Notes: generated by a model from the letters alone, not told the origin. A stretch of DNA of 64,000 bases from Paenibacillus baekrokdamisoli (GCF_003945345.1 NZ_AP019308.1:6514001-6578000), one strand, 5' to 3'. Positions 1-8,475 are shown, counted from the first letter of the stretch. Made by a program: numbers and translations.

Positions 1-1
1 A

Positions 2-196
2 GGCATGAAGCACATTATGGAGACGAAAGACGTGCTGCTTCTAGCTGACGGAGACAAGAAAGCCGAAATCGTGAAGGCAACGGTGCTTGGCGAAATGAAT
101 GGACATGTTCCTTCGAGTCTGCTTCAGGGGCACAACCGGGTCGAAGTATTTCTGGACGAGAGGGCAGCTTCCCTGCTTGGGAATCAAATCGCTTAA
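2..196 (+). CDS. C-terminal end of NagB/6-phosphogluconolactonase-like sugar-phosphate deaminase or isomerase (partial)
   Basis: The gene enters from outside the window and only about 64 C-terminal residues are visible. They read as the end of a glucosamine-6-phosphate deaminase-type fold: G-M-K-x-I-M-E-x-K, then L-L-x-A-D-G-x-K-K-A, then S-L-L-Q-G-H-N-R-V-E-V-F-L-D-E-R-A-A. Family members isomerise or deaminate sugar phosphates in the cytosol. It stops 22 bases before the next gene, which has its own ribosome site, so it is probably cotranscribed with the TIM-barrel isomerase and the iol genes. The exact substrate cannot be told from this fragment. An authentic deaminase and a NagB-like isomerase are both possible. 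Confidence 0.7.
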   Translation, partial: GMKHIMETKDVLLLADGDKKAEIVKATVLGEMNGHVPSSLLQGHNRVEVFLDERAASLLGNQIA

Positions 197-218
197 ATAC
201 GTTAGAGGAGGAACAACC

Positions 219-983
219 ATGAAACATAAATTTGCCGCTCAGCTCTATACGCTTCGAGATGAATTGACGAAAGATTTTTCGGCGACGTTGCGAAGGTTGA
301 AGAAGATGGGATGGGAAGCCGTTCAGATCGATGGTTTGTTTGGACTCAGTGCAAACGAAATTAGCGCGGTGCTGAAAGAAACAGGACTTCGAGCAGCGGG
401 AATGCATGTCGGCTTGGACCGTATGAATAACGAACTGGAGGCCGTTTTGGAAGAGGGCAGAGCATTCGGAACGAAGGATTTCTTCTGTCACTACCTGGAA
501 GACGATATGCAGCATGTCGACGGCTATATCCAAGCGAAGAAGGAACTTCTTGCAACGGCAGCCAAAGTTAATCCTTTCGGTTACAGGGTCGGTTATCACA
601 ACCATGACTTCGAATTTCACACGATGGTTGAAGGCCAGATTGCGCTGGATTATTTGATGGCACCGGTGGGAAATCAGTTTCTTTATCCGGAAGTCGATAC
701 TTATTGGGTGAAATATGCAGGGAGAGACCCGTTGGAATATATTCAGAAATTTTCGGGTCGAATTCCGATCCTGCACTTGAAAGATATGACGGCCGACGGG
801 AGACAGTTTTACGCCGAAGTCGGGACGGGATTGATCGATTTCGAACCGATTTTGTTGTGGGGCGAGAAAAACGGGGTCGAATGGTATGCGGTCGAGCAGG
901 ATGAATGTGCGGGAAGCCCGTTCGACAGCTTGGACATGAGTTTGACGAACTTGGTGAAAATGACGGAAAAGCTGGGGCTATAG
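219..983 (+). CDS. TIM-barrel sugar phosphate isomerase/epimerase (IolE/IolI superfamily)
   Basis: A 254-residue cytosolic protein of the xylose-isomerase-like TIM barrel (AP endonuclease 2) superfamily. Visible motifs are Q-L-Y-T-L-R near the start, G-Y-H-N-H-D-F-E-F around residue 125 (a typical metal-ligand strand), E-V-D-T-Y-W-V around 156 and H-L-K-D-M around 187. The start ATG follows GAGGAGGAAC; a longer upstream frame exists but lacks a ribosome site. It sits directly before iolD, so a role in inositol or inosose interconversion is likely. At 254 residues it is shorter than B. subtilis IolE (about 297), so inosose dehydratase is not assured. It could act on another keto-sugar made by the upstream genes. 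Confidence 0.8.
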   Translation: MKHKFAAQLYTLRDELTKDFSATLRRLKKMGWEAVQIDGLFGLSANEISAVLKETGLRAAGMHVGLDRMNNELEAVLEEGRAFGTKDFFCHYLEDDMQHVDGYIQAKKELLATAAKVNPFGYRVGYHNHDFEFHTMVEGQIALDYLMAPVGNQFLYPEVDTYWVKYAGRDPLEYIQKFSGRIPILHLKDMTADGRQFYAEVGTGLIDFEPILLWGEKNGVEWYAVEQDECAGSPFDSLDMSLTNLVKMTEKLGL

Positions 984-1013
984 ATTTGTTTAATACCGAA
1001 ATGGGGGAAGAGA

Positions 1014-2873
1014 ATGACGACGATCCGTTTAACTATGGCTCAAGCTTTGGTCCGCTTCCTGGATCAACAATATATTGAAATTGATCATCGGGAAATGAAA
1101 TTCATTCACGGCGTTATGGGGATTTTCGGACATGGCAATGTAACGGGGATCGGCGAAGCGCTGGAACGCATGCCGGGGAACCTGAAATTCATCCAAGGGA
1201 AAAACGAGCAAGCAATGGCTCACGCGGCAATGGCTTTCGCCAAGCAGAACAACAGACTGAGCATATTCGCCTGCACATCTTCCATCGGCCCGGGCGCATT
1301 GAACATGGTGACGGCTGCCGCTACGGCAACCGTGAACCGAATTCCGGTTCTTTTCCTTCCAGGGGATATTTTCTCTACAAGACAACCGGATCCCGTTCTC
1401 CAGCAGGTGGAACATCCGTCCGATTATACTATATCGGCCAATGACGCTTTCAAGCCGGTGAGCAGATTTTGGGATCGCATCTTGAGGCCGGAGCAGTTGA
1501 TGACCTCATTGCTTCACGCGATGCGAGTGCTTACGGACCCTGCGGATACGGGAGCCGTAACGCTTGCCCTTCCGCAGGATGTTCAATGCGAGGCTTATGA
1601 CTATCCGGCTTCTTTCTTTGAGAAGCGGGTTCACTCCATTGACAGAAGACCGATGGCGGAGTCAGCCCGCAAGCGTGCCTTGGAGCTGATCTCAAGAAAG
1701 AAAAGCCCGATTATCATTGCTGGGGGCGGCGTGCATTACTCATTGGCAACAGAAGAGCTGCGCGAGTTTGCGGAAGCTTTCCGGATCCCTGTCGGGGAAA
1801 CGCAGGCCGGAAAAAGCGCGATGGCGTGGAATCATCCGCTCAATATGGGGGCAATAGGAACGACCGGATCGCTATCGGCAAACCGATTAGCGAAGGATGC
1901 CGACCTTGTCATTTGTGTAGGGACCCGAATGAGCGATTTCACGACAGCCTCCAAGAGCCTTTTTCAACATCCCGAGGTGGAATTTCTCCAATTAAACGTG
2001 AATAGCCTCGACGCTGCCAAGTTGAGTAAGGTATCCGTTCAAGCGGATGCCAAATTAGCTTTGCGCCAATTGACCCTTGACCTGCAAGCGGCCGGGTATG
2101 TCTCTAGCTATGATTCCGATCGGCTAGCCCTTGCCAAATCCGAATGGATAAGTGAAATCGATCGGCTCTATGCGTTGGAAAGAGAAGACGGTTTGGCGCA
2201 AACGCGGGTACTCGGGGAAATCAACGCATTCGTGCAGCCCGAAGATGTCATTATCGGTGCGGCAGGCAGCATGCCCGGGGATCTTCATCGGCTCTGGAAA
2301 ACGACGCGGCCGAATACCTATCATATGGAATACGGTTTTTCTTGCATGGGTTACGAGGTTGCGGGGGCGTTCGGCGTGAAGTTAGCTCATCCTCACCGCG
2401 AAGTGTACGCTATGGTCGGTGACGGAAGCTATTTGATGATGCACTCGGAATTAGTGACCAGCCTTCAGGAAGGACGGAAGATTACCGTTCTGCTCCTTGA
2501 CAATCACGGCTTCCAATGTATTCACAATTTGCAAAGGGAAAATGGCAGCGACGGATTCGGCAATGAATTCCGGTATTTCTCTCCCGAACAAGGGGGATTG
2601 TCCGGCGGCTACATGGGATTCGACTTTGCCGCCAATGCCCGGAGTCTGGGTGCGAAAGCTTATACGGCGCAAACGATCGATGAACTGAAGCAAGCTTTGG
2701 AGGATGCGAGAAACGAGGAAACGACGACACTCATTCATATCAAGGTCGTGCCTGGAACCAATACGTCCGGATACGAATCATGGTGGAGAGTCGATGTTGC
2801 TGAAGTTTCCGAGAGCGTAAAGGTTAACGAAGCGTACAGAAAGCTTCAAAACAAACTTGAAGCGGTGAAATAA
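1014..2873 (+). CDS. iolD: 3D-(3,5/4)-trihydroxycyclohexane-1,2-dione acylhydrolase (decyclizing)
   Basis: A 619-residue thiamine-diphosphate enzyme that hydrolytically opens the ring of the diketone formed from inosose, giving 5-deoxy-glucuronate. The order is N-terminal pyrimidine-binding domain with the catalytic glutamate E65 in G-K-N-E-Q, central domain (I-I-I-A-G-G-G-V-H-Y), and C-terminal ThDP domain with G-D-G at 469-471 followed by D-N-H-G-F. Length matches the IolD family (about 620-645). The start ATG follows GGGGGAAGAGA. The next gene, iolB, acts on its product, so gene order follows the pathway. All core residues appear intact. Confidence 0.95.
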   Translation: MTTIRLTMAQALVRFLDQQYIEIDHREMKFIHGVMGIFGHGNVTGIGEALERMPGNLKFIQGKNEQAMAHAAMAFAKQNNRLSIFACTSSIGPGALNMVTAAATATVNRIPVLFLPGDIFSTRQPDPVLQQVEHPSDYTISANDAFKPVSRFWDRILRPEQLMTSLLHAMRVLTDPADTGAVTLALPQDVQCEAYDYPASFFEKRVHSIDRRPMAESARKRALELISRKKSPIIIAGGGVHYSLATEELREFAEAFRIPVGETQAGKSAMAWNHPLNMGAIGTTGSLSANRLAKDADLVICVGTRMSDFTTASKSLFQHPEVEFLQLNVNSLDAAKLSKVSVQADAKLALRQLTLDLQAAGYVSSYDSDRLALAKSEWISEIDRLYALEREDGLAQTRVLGEINAFVQPEDVIIGAAGSMPGDLHRLWKTTRPNTYHMEYGFSCMGYEVAGAFGVKLAHPHREVYAMVGDGSYLMMHSELVTSLQEGRKITVLLLDNHGFQCIHNLQRENGSDGFGNEFRYFSPEQGGLSGGYMGFDFAANARSLGAKAYTAQTIDELKQALEDARNEETTTLIHIKVVPGTNTSGYESWWRVDVAEVSESVKVNEAYRKLQNKLEAVK

Positions 2874-2906
2874 GAACAAGTTCCGGAAAGGAGCAGTGAT
2901 GCATAA

Positions 2907-3737
2907 ATGTCGAAATTAATCGTGCCTAGTCAGCATCCGGATGCGGAAGGAAAAGTGCTTTCCATTACTCCTGAGTCGGCAGCTTGGGAATACATCGGCT
3001 TGGATGTCTACCGATTAAAGTCCGGACAATCGATGCGCAAGAGCACCGGCGGGATGGAGATTTGCGTTACGTTGCTCCAGGGTCGGGCTGATGTCTTCAC
3101 AAACGAGCTGAAATACGCCAATATCGGGCGACGAATGAGCCTATTTGAAGAAATACCCCCTTACTCCATGTATGTGCCGATGAATGATTTTATCGAGGTT
3201 ATTGCATTGACGGATGTAGAAATAGCTGTTTCCAGCGCTGTCGGCAATCCATCTCCTGCTTATCCTGCCAGATTAATTCGGCCTGAAAACGTTCAAGTAG
3301 AAATTCGCGGATACGGCAATATGACGCGGCGGGTGCATAGCATTTTGCCTGAGCAGCAAGAAGCCGGCAGTTTACTTGTCGTGGAAGTGTTCACCCCGAA
3401 TGGACACTGGTCCAGCTTTCCTCCGCATAAGCACGATCAAGAAAATTTACCGCATGAGTCTTATTTGGAAGAAATTTATTATCACCGGGTAAATCCGGAT
3501 CATGGTTTTGCCGTTCAAAGAGTGTATACGGATGATCGATCGTTGGATGAAACGATGTCGGTTATTAATGGCGATGCCGTGTTGGTTCCGAAGGGGTATC
3601 ATCCCGTTTCGGCGGTCCCTGGTTACGACCTTTACTATTTGAACGTAATGGCCGGACCGGTACGAACTTGGAAATTCCACAATGATCCTGCGCACGAATG
3701 GTTGTTTAAACCGCCTGTCAGAGAGGAGCAGTCATGA
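2907..3737 (+). CDS. iolB: 5-deoxy-glucuronate isomerase
   Basis: A 276-residue double-cupin (KduI/IolB) protein that isomerises 5-deoxy-glucuronate to 2-deoxy-5-keto-gluconate in the cytosol. The second cupin carries the metal-binding cluster F-P-P-H-K-H-D near residue 172 with E-E-I-Y-Y-H after it, and the late G-Y-H-P-V motif that IolB proteins share. Length is normal for the family (about 270). It starts 33 bases after iolD with a GGAAAGGAG site. An out-of-frame ATG lies 8 bases upstream. Its stop codon abuts the iolC start, implying translational coupling. Confidence 0.95.
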   Translation: MSKLIVPSQHPDAEGKVLSITPESAAWEYIGLDVYRLKSGQSMRKSTGGMEICVTLLQGRADVFTNELKYANIGRRMSLFEEIPPYSMYVPMNDFIEVIALTDVEIAVSSAVGNPSPAYPARLIRPENVQVEIRGYGNMTRRVHSILPEQQEAGSLLVVEVFTPNGHWSSFPPHKHDQENLPHESYLEEIYYHRVNPDHGFAVQRVYTDDRSLDETMSVINGDAVLVPKGYHPVSAVPGYDLYYLNVMAGPVRTWKFHNDPAHEWLFKPPVREEQS

Positions 3738-4730
3738 ATGAACACGATCCCATTTTCTCAAGATCGTCCTCTTGATCTAATCGCCATAGGGCGCTTGTGC
3801 ATCGATATGAACGCCAATGAGATCAATCGTCCTATGGAGGAAACGCTGACTTTTACTAAATATTTAGGCGGATCTCCGGCGAATATCGCGGTAGCCGCTG
3901 CCAGGCTGGGGCTGAGAACTGGGTTTATAGGCAAAGTAGCCAACGATCAGTTCGGGAATTATATTACGAGTTATTTAGTCAAAGAAGGAATCGATACTGG
4001 GAATATCGTCGTCGATCGAACCGGCGCCGTAACTGGTCTGGCCTTTACGGAAATCAAATCGTCTGAAGATTGCAGCATCCTTATGTACCGAGACAATGTG
4101 GCCGATTTGAAGCTGGAGCCTAAAGACGTCAAGGAAGAGTATATCCGGCAGTCGAAAGCGATCTTGATATCCGGAACGGCGCTATCCAAAAGTCCGTCTC
4201 GAGAAGCGGTGTTCATGGCTTTGGAATACGCGATCAAGCATAATGTTCTTGTTTTTTTCGATGTGGATTATCGTCCTTACTCCTGGAATTCACCGGAGGA
4301 AACAGGGATCTACTGCCGCATGGTCGCGGAGAAAAGCGACGTTATCATCGCAGGCAGGGAAGAGTTCGATCTCATGGAAGCGCCGTTCGGGGAGCTTCGA
4401 CATGATGACTGGTACACCGCGGAAACCTGGCTTCGCTGCAAAGCAAAGCTTGTTATGGTGAAACACGGCTCGAACGGCTCCATCTCTTTTACTAACGACG
4501 GTAAAACATTCCGCTCCGGCACTTATCCGACTATAGTTGTCAAAACGTTCGGGGCTGGGGATTCTTTTGCGGGAGCATTCATATACGGCTTATTCCAAGG
4601 GTGGAGCGTCGACCGTTGCCAGAAGTTCGGCAGCGCTTCGGCATCCATCGTCGTAGCCAGCCACAGCTGTTCGGATGCTATGCCGACCGTTGAGCAGATT
4701 CAAGCGGTTATTGATCGGAACGAGAATTAA
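3738..4730 (+). CDS. iolC: 5-dehydro-2-deoxygluconokinase
   Basis: A 330-residue PfkB/ribokinase-family kinase that phosphorylates 2-deoxy-5-keto-gluconate. Visible hallmarks are the N-terminal G-R-L-C-I-D-M and G-G-S-P-A-N-I-A-V-A-A-A-R-L-G substrate-binding strand, and the C-terminal F-G-A-G-D-S-F motif with the catalytic aspartate D275. The start ATG follows the iolB TGA with no gap; GAGAGGAGC upstream serves as ribosome site. A second ATG four bases earlier overlaps the iolB stop but is out of frame. The aldolase that would split the product (IolJ) is not in this window. Confidence 0.95.
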   Translation: MNTIPFSQDRPLDLIAIGRLCIDMNANEINRPMEETLTFTKYLGGSPANIAVAAARLGLRTGFIGKVANDQFGNYITSYLVKEGIDTGNIVVDRTGAVTGLAFTEIKSSEDCSILMYRDNVADLKLEPKDVKEEYIRQSKAILISGTALSKSPSREAVFMALEYAIKHNVLVFFDVDYRPYSWNSPEETGIYCRMVAEKSDVIIAGREEFDLMEAPFGELRHDDWYTAETWLRCKAKLVMVKHGSNGSISFTNDGKTFRSGTYPTIVVKTFGAGDSFAGAFIYGLFQGWSVDRCQKFGSASASIVVASHSCSDAMPTVEQIQAVIDRNEN

Positions 4731-4743
4731 GGGGGAATCAGGG

Positions 4744-6195
4744 ATGACGGTACAATTGGTGAAAAACTATATCGGCGGACAGTGGGTCGAGGCAACATCC
4801 GGCAAGACGGACGACGTTCCCAATCCGGCTACGGGAGAATGGATTGCGAAAGTTCCGTTGTCCTCCAAGGAAGATTTGGATCGCGCGGTAACGGCTGCCG
4901 CGGAAGCCTTTAAGGAGTGGAAGAACGTCGCGGTTCCCAAACGGGCGCGTATTCTGTTTAAGTATCAGCAATTGCTCGTCGACAACTGGAAAGAGCTCGC
5001 AGAGCTTGTTACTTTGGAGAATGGCAAAAGCTACGGGGAAGCCTACGGGGAAGTGCTTCGGGGCATCGAGTGCGTAGAGTTTGCGGCCGGTGCGCCGACC
5101 CTCATGATGGGCAGCGTACTGCCGGATATCGCTACGGGTTTGGAATCCGCCATGTATCGGTATCCGCTTGGAGTCGTTGGTGGAATTACGCCGTTTAACT
5201 TCCCGATGATGGTACCTTGCTGGATGTTCCCGCTTGCGATCGCCTGCGGAAACACGTTCGTATTGAAGCCTTCGGAAAGAACGCCGCTGCTTGCGAATAG
5301 GCTGGCAGAGCTGCTATCCGAAGCGGGATTGCCCGACGGCGTATTCAACATCGTGCACGGCGCCCATGATGTCGTGAACGGTTTGCTCGAGCATCCCGGC
5401 GTCAACGCGATTTCCTTTGTAGGCTCACAGCCGGTTGCGGAATATGTGTACAAAACGGCTGCTGCTTATGGAAAACGGGTACAAGCGCTGGGCGGAGCCA
5501 AAAATCATTCGATCGTCATGCCGGATGCGAATATGGAGCTTACGGTCAAGGAAATCATTAATGCGGCATTCGGATCTGCGGGCGAACGCTGCATGGCTTG
5601 CTCCGTAGTCGTAGCCGTTGGCGAGGTTTCGGACACTCTCGTAGAACGTTTGACGGAAACGGCGAAAGGGTTGAGCATCGGGAACGGACTTCATGAGAAA
5701 GTGTTCTTGGGGCCCGTAATCAGGGACTCCCATAAGAATCGAACGATCCAATATATCGTGAAAGGCGAGGAAGAGGGGGCAAAGCTCGTATTGGATGGCA
5801 GGAGCCATGAGGCAGCCCAAGGCGATGGTTATTTCTTGGGCCCGACGATATTCGATTATGCGAAACCGGGAATGGAGATTTGGAATGATGAAATATTTGC
5901 CCCTGTTCTTCAGGTGATCCGGGTACAATCGCTAAGCGATGCAATCGATGTTGCGAACCAGTCCGAATTTGCCAACGGCGGCTGTATTTATACGGATAGC
6001 GCAAGCGCGATTCGGGAATTCCGCGAAAATATGGATGCCGGGATGCTTGGGGTAAATGTAGGAGTACCGGCGCCCATGGCCTTCTTTCCGTTCTCGGGCT
6101 ACAAAAAATCGTTCTATGGCGACCTTCACGCTAACGGGAAAGACGGAGTGGAGTTTTACACCCGCAAGAAGACGGTCGTCGCCAGACATTTATAA
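4744..6195 (+). CDS. iolA: (Methyl)malonate-semialdehyde dehydrogenase (CoA-acylating)
   Basis: A 483-residue aldehyde dehydrogenase that converts malonate semialdehyde to acetyl-CoA at the end of the inositol pathway, and also methylmalonate semialdehyde from valine. It shows the MmsA-type F-N-F-P-M-M-V-P-C-W-M-F-P strand, a Rossmann segment (F-V-G-S-Q), and the catalytic cysteine C283 in G-E-R-C-M-A-C. The chosen ATG is preceded by GGGGGAATCAGGG; the longer upstream frame overlaps iolC and is not needed. It is the last gene before a strong terminator. The general family name mmsA would also fit. Confidence 0.93.
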   Translation: MTVQLVKNYIGGQWVEATSGKTDDVPNPATGEWIAKVPLSSKEDLDRAVTAAAEAFKEWKNVAVPKRARILFKYQQLLVDNWKELAELVTLENGKSYGEAYGEVLRGIECVEFAAGAPTLMMGSVLPDIATGLESAMYRYPLGVVGGITPFNFPMMVPCWMFPLAIACGNTFVLKPSERTPLLANRLAELLSEAGLPDGVFNIVHGAHDVVNGLLEHPGVNAISFVGSQPVAEYVYKTAAAYGKRVQALGGAKNHSIVMPDANMELTVKEIINAAFGSAGERCMACSVVVAVGEVSDTLVERLTETAKGLSIGNGLHEKVFLGPVIRDSHKNRTIQYIVKGEEEGAKLVLDGRSHEAAQGDGYFLGPTIFDYAKPGMEIWNDEIFAPVLQVIRVQSLSDAIDVANQSEFANGGCIYTDSASAIREFRENMDAGMLGVNVGVPAPMAFFPFSGYKKSFYGDLHANGKDGVEFYTRKKTVVARHL

Positions 6196-6248
6196 AATCT
6201 TTTGCATCACACAATCAGATCAATTCACCTCCCAATTTGGAATGAAAT

Positions 6249-6280
6249 GAGGAACCCGTCCAAGAGGGTTCCTCGTTTTT
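6249..6280 (+). terminator. Rho-independent terminator of the iol operon
   Basis: A perfect 9-bp stem, GAGGAACCC paired with GGGTTCCTC around an 8-base loop, followed by GTTTTT. It lies 54 bases after the iolA stop. Confidence 0.9.
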
Positions 6281-6356
6281 GTGGTATCGCCCAGCATGGA
6301 CGTTATCTATAGAGTGAAGTCCTGAATAACGAATGTTGTCAAGCCCTAGGAGGTTA

Positions 6357-6386
6357 TTGACAGGAATAAAAGCGCTGACCTAAAAT
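6357..6386 (+). promoter_or_regulatory. Sigma-A promoter with no intact gene behind it
   Basis: TTGACA, an 18-base spacer and TAAAAT. The spacer contains AAAGCGCT, reminiscent of a CcpA site. The transcript would run into the hairpin at 6419-6480, then reach a ribosome site and a 10-codon reading frame, so this is either the head of a lost gene or a small RNA gene. Confidence 0.55.
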
Positions 6387-6418
6387 AAAACTAAGTTAAT
6401 ACTTTGTGACGGAGAAAG

Positions 6419-6480
6419 AGAGTCTCACTTCGAATTGCGCATGGATTTCGGATGCGGTAATTGAAGTGGGTCTTTTTGTT
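6419..6480 (+). terminator. Long hairpin terminator or attenuator
   Basis: Arms AGAGTCTCACTTC-GAATT-GCGCAT and ATGCG-GTAATTGAAGTGGGTCT pair with few mismatches around a 9-base loop and are followed by TTTTTG. It lies about 30 bases after the predicted start site of the promoter at 6357, as an attenuator would. Confidence 0.65.
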
Positions 6481-6572
6481 TTCCGAGTCGAGGGAGGAGC
6501 CCGAAGAAGACAGGAAGTCGATGGGTTTGAAAGCGTACACACAATTCAAAATGAATTGGAGGAGGGCAAGCT

Positions 6573-6605
6573 ATGAACAAAATGGTTTTTAAGTTAAACC
6601 GGTGA
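6573..6605 (+). pseudogene. Ten-codon 5' remnant of a lost gene
   Basis: ATG after GGAGGAGGG, then ten sense codons (M-N-K-M-V-F-K-L-N-R) and TGA. Downstream to 6827 no frame of useful length continues it. With the promoter and hairpin upstream it looks like the head of a gene whose body was lost. Between 6606 and 6827 I see nothing else recognisable. Confidence 0.35.
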
Positions 6606-6827
6606 ACCTTACACAGTCCATCATCAACGTCTCCCGGGTGGTTAGAATGCTTGGAGATAACCAGTTACACGGCTGTGTTCTGCGCAGATATTGAGCTTTC
6701 TGGAATCTAGGGGCATTCAAGGCTGTGCAGCTATCTCTGCCGGTATCTTGAACGACTACTTAAAGACTACAAGTGCATATGGAAAGCCATGAAATATTGA
6801 AAGTGAATTCAAGAAGTCAGCCACATC

Positions 6828-7021
6828 ATCTAATACCGTATTCACGCATTGGGGGATTCGCCCCTCGGCCCGGACCGAAGTCCGATGTTGATTCGAGGAT
6901 GTAATCGGCAGCAGCAGGAAAGCAGAATCAGCAGGACACAGGCGCACTACCCAACCACATCGTGGCTGGTCGCTTCGCTCCTTTAGGGTGGTGGGACTTC
7001 GTAAATACAAGAACGTTAGGT
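6828..7021 (+). repeat. attC-like palindromic repeat, complete, type C (R1)
   Basis: Begins ATCTAAT-ACC-GTATTCACG and ends with GTAAATACAAGAAC-GTTAGGT. The outer arms pair around an unpaired 3/6-base spacer. The right half carries the type C inner stem (CACTACCC against AGGGTGGTGGG). It stands just before the toxin-antitoxin pair; the left box has decayed from AAC to AAT. Confidence 0.75.
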
Positions 7022-7048
7022 GAAATCCGAAGTACTACATAATAAGAG

Positions 7049-7354
7049 CTAAAGCAAAAAGTCATATTTACGTTTCGCATGAAGAACCCTGCGAATTTCA
7101 ACAAATTCATTTTGAACGACATAAAATACAAGATAACTTTGAATGCCTAACATTCTATAATTAAGAAGTTGGAGTCTAGCATCATTAGGAATAGGTCCGC
7201 TTAAAGGAAAATAGGCAAGAATGGAAATGGACTCATCAAACTGATTGAGGAGATTTAAGGCAGCTGGAGGATTATCCATGGAGACATAATCAATGATTTC
7301 TATAATATCCTGTTCAGCGGATGGCAGATATTTAATCGGAAGGTTTTTCTCCAT
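7049..7354 (-). CDS. RelE/ParE-family toxin
   Basis: A 101-residue toxin of the RelE/ParE superfamily, which either cleaves ribosome-bound mRNA or poisons gyrase. It shows the typical start K-Y-L-P-S-A-E-Q-D-I-I-E-I-I-D-Y, the central P-L-S-G-P-I-P-N-D segment and the C-terminal strands with V-E-I-R-R-V-L-H-A-K-R-K-Y. Its start lies inside the 3' end of the antitoxin gene (23-base overlap), so translation is coupled and the antitoxin is made first. Read on the minus strand it opposes every other array gene, as is common for toxin-antitoxin cassettes with their own promoter. The mechanism cannot be decided from sequence. Confidence 0.85.
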   Translation of the reverse strand: MEKNLPIKYLPSAEQDIIEIIDYVSMDNPPAALNLLNQFDESISILAYFPLSGPIPNDARLQLLNYRMLGIQSYLVFYVVQNEFVEIRRVLHAKRKYDFLL

Positions 7355-7622
7355 TGATGCGGCTCCTTAATTTACTCATGAGATCAGAATGATCAACTCT
7401 ATGCACCGATGGATCAGAACTTTCTTTTTCGGCAACTGCCAATTTTTGATACAATTCAATTACAGCCAGTTGTTTTTCATAAAGGGCATGGCTCATAACA
7501 ACCAAATCCTCATGACCGTTTTTTGTAATGAATACCGGTTCACCTTCAGTATGACAAACCTCAGAAATGTAATTAAAGTTATTTCTAAGATCAGAAATCG
7601 GTTTAATAATTGGCACGGTCAT
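7332..7622 (-). CDS. Phd/YefM-family antitoxin
   Basis: A 96-residue antitoxin with the Phd/YefM N-terminal DNA-binding half: P-I-I-K-P-I-S-D-L-R-N-N-F, then P-V-F-I-T-K-N-G-H-E-D-L-V-V-M-S. The charged C-terminal part would wrap the toxin. Members bind and silence the RelE/ParE toxin and repress their own promoter. The ATG follows CGAGGTG; a GTG codon directly before it is an alternative. The AT-rich stretch upstream on the minus strand (7623-7700) must hold the promoter, but no clear box pair was identified. Confidence 0.85.
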   Translation of the reverse strand: MTVPIIKPISDLRNNFNYISEVCHTEGEPVFITKNGHEDLVVMSHALYEKQLAVIELYQKLAVAEKESSDPSVHRVDHSDLMSKLRSRINGEKPSD

Positions 7623-7717
7623 CACCTCGTTAAGAAATATCCCACATTAATAATTTTATCATAATAATGATATTTTAAACACTGTTTAGAAATTTGAGGG
7701 TAATACAATGGGCTTCG

Positions 7718-7765
7718 CCTAGCAGTATTCACGCATTGGGCATCCGCCCTCAGTCTGGCCGAAGC
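7718..7765 (+). repeat. attC-like repeat, left half only (R2a)
   Basis: Decayed left box CCTAGCA followed by GTATTCACGC and the usual GGGC-CCGCCCT-CAG-TCTGGCC-GAAGC core. No right half follows before the next left half at 7844, so it is truncated. The 78 bases between the two halves hold no gene. Confidence 0.6.
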
Positions 7766-7843
7766 TTTTTATAGACCCCGTAATCGTCAAGAGATTTCAG
7801 ATCAGACCATTAGTGTAAGTTGTTCAAAGAAGGCAGTAACAGC

Positions 7844-7902
7844 AGATAACACCGTATTCACGCTGCGGGCTTACGCCTTTGGTCTGGACAGAAATTGAAG
7901 TG
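7844..7902 (+). repeat. attC-like repeat, left half only (R2b)
   Basis: AGATAAC-ACC-GTATTCACGC, then CTGCGGGC and a GGTC-TGGAC core. The right half is missing and the GNAT gene begins directly after it. Confidence 0.7.
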
Positions 7903-7938
7903 CAAATAAAATATTTAACCAACTGGAGTGATACTATA

Positions 7939-8475
7939 GTGGCTCTGAAAAACCCTTGGAAATCTGAAAGACTCATATTTGAGGATCTCAAACTTCAAGA
8001 ATTAGAAGAAGTACAAGAACTTTATGAATCAAGTAGCAACATAAGTCGTTGGAATGGACGTGAACCAGATATAGAATACATAAATCAATGTTACTTTAAA
8101 GGAGATTTACCGCCAGGTGGTAAGAAAGAGAACTATAAAATACAAACGATAAAAACCAATGAAGAAAGTAACAATTTGATCGGAATGCTAAGTATATACC
8201 ACGGCTATCCACGGAGTGACATTACATATATAGCTTTTATGTGTGTAGGAAATAAATATAAGAAACAAGGATATGGACAAGAAATAATAAATCAATTAAT
8301 TATTGAACTAACTAGACTAGAATATAAAGAAATTAGAATTAATGTAGCATTAAAGAACTGGTCTGCATTGAGATTCTGGATTAAGTTAGGGTTTGACAAG
8401 ATTAACGGGATATTTGGAGATGAAGATTATTCTGATCGTACATATTCCAATATAGAATTAACAAGACTTTTGTAA
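7939..8475 (+). CDS. GNAT-family N-acetyltransferase
   Basis: A 178-residue RimJ/RimL-like acetyltransferase. It begins S-E-R-L-I-F-E-D-L-K-L, carries the acetyl-CoA loop around residues 110-125 (K-K-Q-G-Y-G-Q-E-I-I-N) and ends with the A-L-R-F-W-I-K-L-G-F strand typical of the fold. The substrate is unknown; small molecules or protein N-termini are usual. I chose GTG at 7939 because CTGGAG lies 10 bases upstream. The frame stays open back to a TTG inside the preceding repeat, but that codon has no ribosome site. AT-rich codon use differs strongly from the iol genes and matches the other array genes. Confidence 0.85.
   Translation: MALKNPWKSERLIFEDLKLQELEEVQELYESSSNISRWNGREPDIEYINQCYFKGDLPPGGKKENYKIQTIKTNEESNNLIGMLSIYHGYPRSDITYIAFMCVGNKYKKQGYGQEIINQLIIELTRLEYKEIRINVALKNWSALRFWIKLGFDKINGIFGDEDYSDRTYSNIELTRLL

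Noticed and set aside
99..218. Longer start for the TIM-barrel isomerase gene
   Set aside because: The extension lies in another frame of the NagB-like gene and has no ribosome site; the ATG at 219 has GAGGAGGAAC.
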